Assembly (NCBI GenBank): GCA_016808115.1
Contig: JAEQBH010000134.1
Location: 372,001 to 436,000 of the forward strand
From: Tetrastigma voinierianum
Lineage: Eukaryota > Streptophyta > Magnoliopsida > Vitales > Vitaceae
Reading direction: 5' to 3'
DNA: 64,000 nt
The notes below the pieces were generated by a model. It was not told the origin of the DNA, did no database searches, and worked only from the letters and a program-made list of their open reading frames with translations. This document shows, one piece after another, positions 58,533-64,000 of the stretch. The position numbers and the translations under genes are program-made. Each line of letters opens with the position of its first letter. Position 1 is the first letter of the stretch.

Positions 58533-59053
58533 CTAGATCTTTTCACGGACAAAATGATAATCCATCTCAATATGTTTGGTCCGTTCATGAATTACTGGGG
58601 TAGATGCTATATGCATGGAAGGTTGGTTATCACACCAAAGATTCACTAGTACTAAAGTTTCGATGCCCACATCCATCAATAACTGATGTATCCACATGAT
58701 ATCGTATACAGACTGTGCCATGGCTCTATACTTTGACTTCGTACTATATCGCGAGACAACACAAGACTTCTTACTCTTCCATGAGATCAGATTTCCTCTA
58801 ATAAGACACAATATCCTGAGATGGATCTCTTATCTTCCTTAGATCCTGCCCAGTCTGAGTCTAAAAAGCACTCAATTTTGGTATGCCCATGCTTCTTATA
58901 CAATATGGCACATCCAAGACCTTCTTTCAAGTAGCATAGAATATGATCCACAACTACCCAATGACTGACTGTGGGAGATGACATATACTTACTTAAAACA
59001 CTTATTGAACAAGAAATATCTAGCAAGTTATCAGGTAGATAATCCACTTCCAA
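58533..59053 (-). pseudogene. RNase H of copia E, broken
   Basis: On the minus strand 59053-58787 reads MEVDYLPDNLLDISCS, then YLKEGLGCAILYKKHGH, ECFLDSDWAGSKEDKRSISG, with the first catalytic Asp region. 58811-58533 continues in another frame: WKSKKSCVVSRYSTKSKYRA, WCDNQPSMHIASTPVIHERT and KHIEMDYHFVREKI. One frameshift separates the two halves. Domain content is nearly full length. Confidence 0.85.
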
Positions 59054-59199
59054 CTATCTTCGCATTCTCAGGGTCTTCAAATAGTTCTCCTTCCTTAGTG
59101 AGTTGTATGGTAGGATCCATAGGAGTACTCGCATGGCTCTGCCTCCCTAACCCCCCGCCTCGTGATAACATATCAAGTACATATCACCGAGATAACGTA

Positions 59200-59730
59200 T
59201 CTCTCTCTGCCATTTCATTACTCAACACCTAAGAAATACTTCAACATTCCTAAATCCTTTGTATGAAACTGACTATGAAGAAAGGATTTAAGAGATAATA
59301 TTCCTTTGGAGTCACTCCCAATAATGACAATTTCATCCACATACACTACTAGTAGAATAATACCAGAATTGGAATTTTTATAGACTATAAAGTGGTCAGA
59401 CTTACTCTTCTACATGCCAAATGTCTCAACTACCTGACTAAATTTTCCAAACCAAGCATGAGGACTCTGTTTCAAACCATACAAAGATTTCTGAAGACGA
59501 CACACCTTCCCTATCTCCCCCTGAGCAATAAACCACGGAGGTTACTCCATGTAAACTTCTTCCTAAAAATCTCCATGTAGAAAGGCATTCCTGATATCAA
59601 GCTGATTCAAGTCTCAATCATAAGAAGCAGGAAAGGAGATGAACAAACGGATAGATGTCAACTTTGCTATAGGAGAAAATGCATCAAAACAATCAGCTCC
59701 ATAAGCTTGAAAGATAAACCTTAACAAAGA
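59200..59730 (-). pseudogene. Reverse transcriptase of copia E, broken, with YVDE active-site box
   Basis: On the minus strand the frames give FDAFSP, LDIRNAFLHGDF, SLYGLKQSPHAWFGKF and FIVYKNSNSGIILLVV (about 59500-59350). The catalytic box at about 59350-59335 reads YVDEIVII where copia enzymes have YVDD. Asp to Glu at the second catalytic position would impair polymerase activity. Stops also occur upstream (at the HGDF* and M*KSK positions), so the copy is dead anyway. Confidence 0.8.
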
Positions 59731-59734
59731 CGGC

Positions 59735-60222
59735 CTTCAATCTAGTAATGTAATTCCACGACTAAACTTCATCGCAAACACCAACGAAAACCACAGCCTT
59801 CTTTATTAGTAGGTAATGACACTGTCCACATTTTATTTTAATGTTCTGAAGCTGTATTTTCCAATTATAGCACTTATGCCAACTGTGGTGAGATAAAACC
59901 TCATGGCCAGTGTTAGGAAGAGAGATAGAATCTAAGGATGTAATAAAGGAATAAGAAGAAGATGAAAAATGGTTATTGGAAACAAACAAAGATATTGGGT
60001 TAGCACACTAACGTTTACCTTTGCGGAGAGCAATCGGAAGATCATCATTCTATATTTGATCTGATAACGAAGCAACTGGTGTTGGACTTGAGACTAAAGG
60101 GTTTTGGCATCGAGATTATACCTAAGTAATGTGAGGTTTAACAGGAACAAGAGGAGCAGTGAAGATAGGAACAGGAGCTGAAGTAGGAACTGGTAAGGAA
60201 ACCGTATAGACCAATAAATAAT
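59735..60222 (-). other. Copia E internal, poorly readable
   Basis: This should hold the integrase-RT linker on the minus strand. No domain is readable. The composition is that of a decayed linker (Pro/Ser-rich in one frame). Confidence 0.4.
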
Positions 60223-62050
60223 TGTCCCACCCCCGTACCCGACCCAGCCCAAAGGCCGAACCGGATCCGGGGACGTGGACTAGTTTTTACCTAGGAGAGC
60301 ATTAATAATCAGAAATAAATGTCGCGATAATCATTTTGCTAAAAGAGAGCCCACTGCTTTGTCAATTAACACTTTCATTCAATATGGAATGTATGCCCTT
60401 CAACATTATCATTTACAAACATCAATGAGTTCATCTCCACAACTAAATCAAATATGTCTTTCCCATGAAAACTTATACTTTTGGTTTCATTACAAAAATG
60501 ATCAATGTCATGGGATGAAATGTATGCATGAGACGGATTGTTTATCAGATTCACACGATCTCGACGATGACTAAGTGAACTGCGGGTCTTTGCTCTTGTC
60601 CCTAGTCACTTCTAGCACCGCGACAGATTAAACAACGCGCTAAGCATTTTCATGTTTAGTGGTTCTATGCAATTCTCTCTTCATTTGAATCAAACACAAT
60701 TATGCAGCTTTTCTGAAAAAATGTTTTGGTACAATTTCAATAGTCCATGCAATATACATTATATATATGTGCTTATTTCACATACTTTCATTTGCAAATC
60801 ATTTGATCACTTCAAAGTATACAATTTCATATGCAATATTTCATTTGAAACTCAAATCATGCATTTCACACATTTACGTATAATTTTGCCCTTAAATGAA
60901 TTTAACCATTTCTTTCGGTGCCTAGGATAACGGAATCACCAGGACGGCCCCGCCAGTCAGACATGGTGTGCATGATTTTGGATGAATTACTGAAGGATGT
61001 AGTCTTCTACTTGGCTGTGTTAATCGGTTATTTAAAATCAAGTAGGTACACTACCGATACTGTCCCACTGGGCTACAGATCGGTATGCCACTATATTTGA
61101 TTTCGTTCACAGTACTGCCAATTTAACCCTTATTGGTATACCAATCTATCCTTAACTCGAATATGACGGATAACATTCTATTAAGGGCATTAAAACTCAG
61201 TCATAGTAATTTACAATATTGTATATACATTTATACCCAAATAATACATTTTGATGCTCATGCAATTTTATGGCAATGCATTTGAAATCAATTTTCCCAA
61301 ATCGCTTAATACAAATCACATATGCGCTTTCTTGAAAATCATTTCAAATCCAACGATCACAAAACTTGAATTGAAGAGGGCGGAGAACAAACCCAAAAGG
61401 TTGTCGCTTCCGATTCCTATCCTCGTAATCCCGTTCGGTTAGGCTTCTGCCACCAACCCCTAATCCATCATAATTAGAGAACAATATTAGTTGGCTTATT
61501 TAGGTTTCTAGTTAGGGTTGTTTTCTACCCAACTTCCTTCAAGTAAAATTTTTTGGGAACAAATAAGCCACATTTTACCCAACTTCCTTCACGTCATTGT
61601 TCCCTTATAAATATATTTTATTCAGAAATTGGAATCATCCACCAGCACTAAACTCAGATAGATAGGAGTTCAAAACAATCGGACTACTTCCTATTTTCAA
61701 ACATAAACCAGAATTTACATCTAAAGGAGTCACTTGGCGAATTTCCTATGTCCACAGTCCTGAGTTGAATACACTTATTTCAAGGAGATTTGTTCTCCTA
61801 GAAGTCTAGTTTATCCTTAAATTTGAATCACTCAATTTGGATGAGTAAAACTCAACATATGGCCTAAATACCAAAACTGTTCCAAAACACCAAAATTGTA
61901 CCAAACTGAACCAGAATTTGCCCAAAAACAGAGCCTCACTTTGACGAATTTCTGGGTCCAATGGGGTCCAAATTTGAATACACTTATTTCAAGGATATTT
62001 GTTCTCCTAAAAGTTTATAGTCACCTGCAGAATTTTGACCCTTTTCGAAT
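60223..62050 (-). repeat. LTR or LTR-like sequence in reverse orientation, inside copia E
   Basis: It begins TGTCCCACCCCCGTACCC at 60223, an LTR-like terminus. The body holds LTR-style phrases on the minus strand (GGTTAGTGGTGGCAGAAGCC near 61450 and CTCCTTGAAATAAGTGTATT near 61785). The right end is not resolved. It may be a solo LTR or one end of a larger element, and no coding domain is seen within it. Confidence 0.45.
61708..62040 (-). repeat. About 200-bp imperfect tandem duplication within the reverse LTR
   Basis: Two copies start at about 61708 and 61909 with ACCAGAATTT. Both contain GACGAATTTC/GGCGAATTTC, TTGAATACACTTATTTCAAG and TTTGTTCTCCTARAAGT at matching offsets. Confidence 0.78.
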
Positions 62051-62054
62051 TTTT

Positions 62055-64000
62055 GATGGTGTGTGAACTTCTGAAGATCCCATTTCTGAGGAATGGTAGA
62101 ACAGTAAATTTCAGTCAAAATATGAAATTTTTCTAAATCTCGGTTGATGAAACAGACTTCACCGTTGGAATCATCTCGCGAAATCTAGCTACCACGTAGA
62201 ATTTCGTTGAATTTCGAGACAGTCGAAATTTCACGTTATTCGATGCATCGAGAGACGCTAGACACTGGCACATCAGGAGTGGCTCAATAAAGCATGTGTC
62301 TGTGCGCACGAGTCAAACATGAACTCTAATGGGACCCATGAGAGACATGTGGCAACATGTGAGTGGGTGAAAATCCATTGCAGATAGATAAGGGATAAGG
62401 GTAATCCTAAGGTGGCCAATAAGGATTGGCCATGTGGCAATGAGAGGACAAGTCCCCTTGACCCCATGCTTGACAACCGGTTTGGAGAGGGAGAGCAAAC
62501 AGAAAGGAGAAAGGGAAGAAGAAGAGGATTTTAGAGAGAGAGAGTCTACCTTCTCTCTAAATTTCCTGGTGATCGGTCCGTCAAATTCCGATAAGACAAG
62601 AGGCAAAGTTGATCCCCACTACAAGAGCTACACGCTGGCGCTAGAAATGGTTTCGTGTCGATCCCACCCTACTATTATTGGCGAAAACCATGAAATGGTT
62701 TTGGGTGTTGTGAGGCCGGAAATACCCATAGATTCTCGGTTCCATGAAGTGGGACCGATGCTTGATGAGGGGGCTGCCCATGGACAACCTACGGACTGGT
62801 TTGGGACTGTTAAAAACAGTCTGGATTGCTTGTTGGACCAAGATTGTCCATGAGAAATTGTTTGTACTGTTGGTCAAGTTGATAGTTAAATAACAAGATT
62901 GGTGTTGTTTCTAGGTCATTGATTGGAAAATGAATGACACATAGTTGTGCATGAGTGAGGCCATTACATGGCTCACTGGGATAACTAGTCGTGGAAAATC
63001 AGGTCACCACTAAAGCCCAGGATTTAAGTGTGTATCATTACCCGAGTGTTAGTGACTTGGGATGTCCATGTATGCTTGAATTGAATGGCTTGAAATGTGT
63101 GTGGAAAATGATATGTTAACGCTTGCTAATTGATGTCTTAACATGATTGTTTGAATTATATGAAATATAATTGTTTATGAGCCATTGGAATTGGATATAT
63201 GAATTGGCATCATTGCATTCATGTGCACAGTGACATCGCGTAGAGTCGAGTGTGGGTGCACGGTATGGTTGTTCACCACTCTTGGTGAATGTGGGTTGAG
63301 TTTGTTCGACTACGTCCACAAAGCACTATACTAAATCATAAATGAAAAGTAATTAATGTGTGTTGGGCAAAGCAAGAAGGGGGTCGTTAATCCCCTTGGG
63401 TGAAAAGCCTGGAATTCGGATGTAGGAGACCCGTGGTAATATCCGAAAGGTCCTATATGGGTGTGAGAGACTCACGGTGCTATCCAAAAAGTTCTGTGTG
63501 GGTGTAAGAGACCCGCGGTGTAAGCCAAAAAGTTCTATTGCCTAAAAGAAAGCACACGGTCATGTTATCACTTAGACCTAGAGTTGAGTGATAGGAGTCG
63601 GGATTAACTCGGGATTGGCTACCCATTGGAAAATTGCATTGGGTGTTGGTGAGACGACAAAGGCTCGGTATATGGGTGTCATTGGTATTACCAGTGACGT
63701 TTGCCATGCCAGGCATAGGCATGTGTGAGGGAGTTGGTGAGTGACTCGAGGTGTTGGCATGGAAACATTTCATGCATGATACAAATCATTCCATGTGTGC
63801 ATTGTTAATTGTATGGAATGTGGATGTTGTGATGTGCCATTGCATGTGCATTTTAGGTGGGGAGTAGCCCTCGTAGGAGAATTCAACTACTGGCATTGCT
63901 CACCCTGGCCGTGATCCCCTTCGTACACGAAGACAAGACTTCTTCTAGGCCGCGGAGTACAAAGAAGGCCAAGTTGTGGCCTTGAGAAGCATTTTGTAAA
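62055..64000 (+). repeat. Forward gypsy LTR related to element C, truncated by the window edge
   Basis: Several blocks match the C LTR in order: TTGGAATCATCTC with CGAAATCTA (62167; 25616), GGGTGAAAAGCCTGGAAT (63397; 27260), and AGGTGGGGAGTAG (63855; 27591). Its start near 62055 is inferred from the first matching block. It continues past the window, so 5' or 3' identity is unknown. The ORF at 62434-62853 is not a recognised protein. Confidence 0.65.
63420..63540 (+). repeat. 41-bp tandem repeat in the right-hand LTR
   Basis: Three units (63420-63460, 63461-63501, 63502-63540) of RTGTRRGAGACCCGYGGTG plus CYRAAARGTYCTRTRTGG pattern. A single related unit is present in the C LTR at about 27325. 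Confidence 0.82.

Larger units (their letters stand above)
58226..60222 (-). mobile_element. Ty1/copia LTR retrotransposon E (minus strand, partial)
   Basis: A 3' LTR of only 161 bp (58226-58386, reading TGTTGTAGAA...CTGATTACA on the minus strand) is followed by a polypurine tract (58390-58402). RNase H and reverse transcriptase come next on the minus strand. The element is interrupted at 60223 by an unrelated LTR, so gag, protease, integrase and the 5' LTR are not seen. The left flank pentamer is CCCTA. It inserted into the MULE transposase gene inside the SWIM finger. Confidence 0.82.

Noticed and set aside
62434..62853. 139-codon ORF on the plus strand
   Set aside because: It lies in a gypsy LTR, has no recognisable domain, and overlaps comparable ORFs on the other strand.

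Overview
This is plant nuclear DNA, almost certainly a repeat-dense, heterochromatin-like block rather than a gene cluster. The evidence is the set of element families present: Ty1/copia and Ty3/gypsy LTR retrotransposons, a CACTA (En/Spm) element with plant-type TNP2 and TNP1-like genes, and a Mutator-like element (MULE) whose transposase ends in a SWIM finger and a CCHC knuckle. I found no intact host gene, rRNA or canonical tRNA. The species cannot be named from this. Nearly every coding region is broken by stops and small indels, so most are called pseudogenes.

The layout is a set of nested insertions. Positions 1-1116 hold the end of a minus-strand LTR element. A 5.2-kb copia element (1975-7195) has clean AAGTA target-site duplications and sits in AT-rich DNA. 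From about 9310 a MULE begins: a TIR-like arm, then a small gene for a GRF zinc finger with a C-terminal membrane segment (9757-10379). The 3' end of the MULE transposase lies on the opposite strand at 57175-58225. Between the two sits a CACTA element, 10966-57067, of about 16 kb once its own insertions are subtracted. It carries palindromic subterminal repeats at both ends, a TNP2 transposase gene (50066-53700) and a TNP1/Transposase_24 gene (53911-55907).

The CACTA element was itself invaded twice. A minus-strand gypsy element (B, 11540-20375) landed in the left subterminal repeats. A plus-strand gypsy element (C, 25500-46432, TSD ATAAT) landed in the interior. Element C was then split inside gag by a further gypsy element (D, 29162-40472) whose 3.6-3.7 kb LTRs together outweigh its internal region. 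The MULE transposase is cut in its SWIM finger by a minus-strand copia element (E, from 58226). E is interrupted at 60223 by a reverse-oriented LTR, and the window ends in a forward LTR (about 62055-64000) related to that of element C.

The order of events is inferred from the nesting: MULE first, then CACTA, then gypsy B and C in unknown order, then gypsy D into C; copia E entered the MULE independently. The most interesting biology is the probable two-gene MULE, in which a GRF zinc-finger/membrane protein gene is convergent with the transposase, as mudrB is with mudrA in maize MuDR. Also notable are the long palindromic subterminal arrays of the CACTA element and the purine-only tracts just downstream of the TATA boxes in two different gypsy LTR families.
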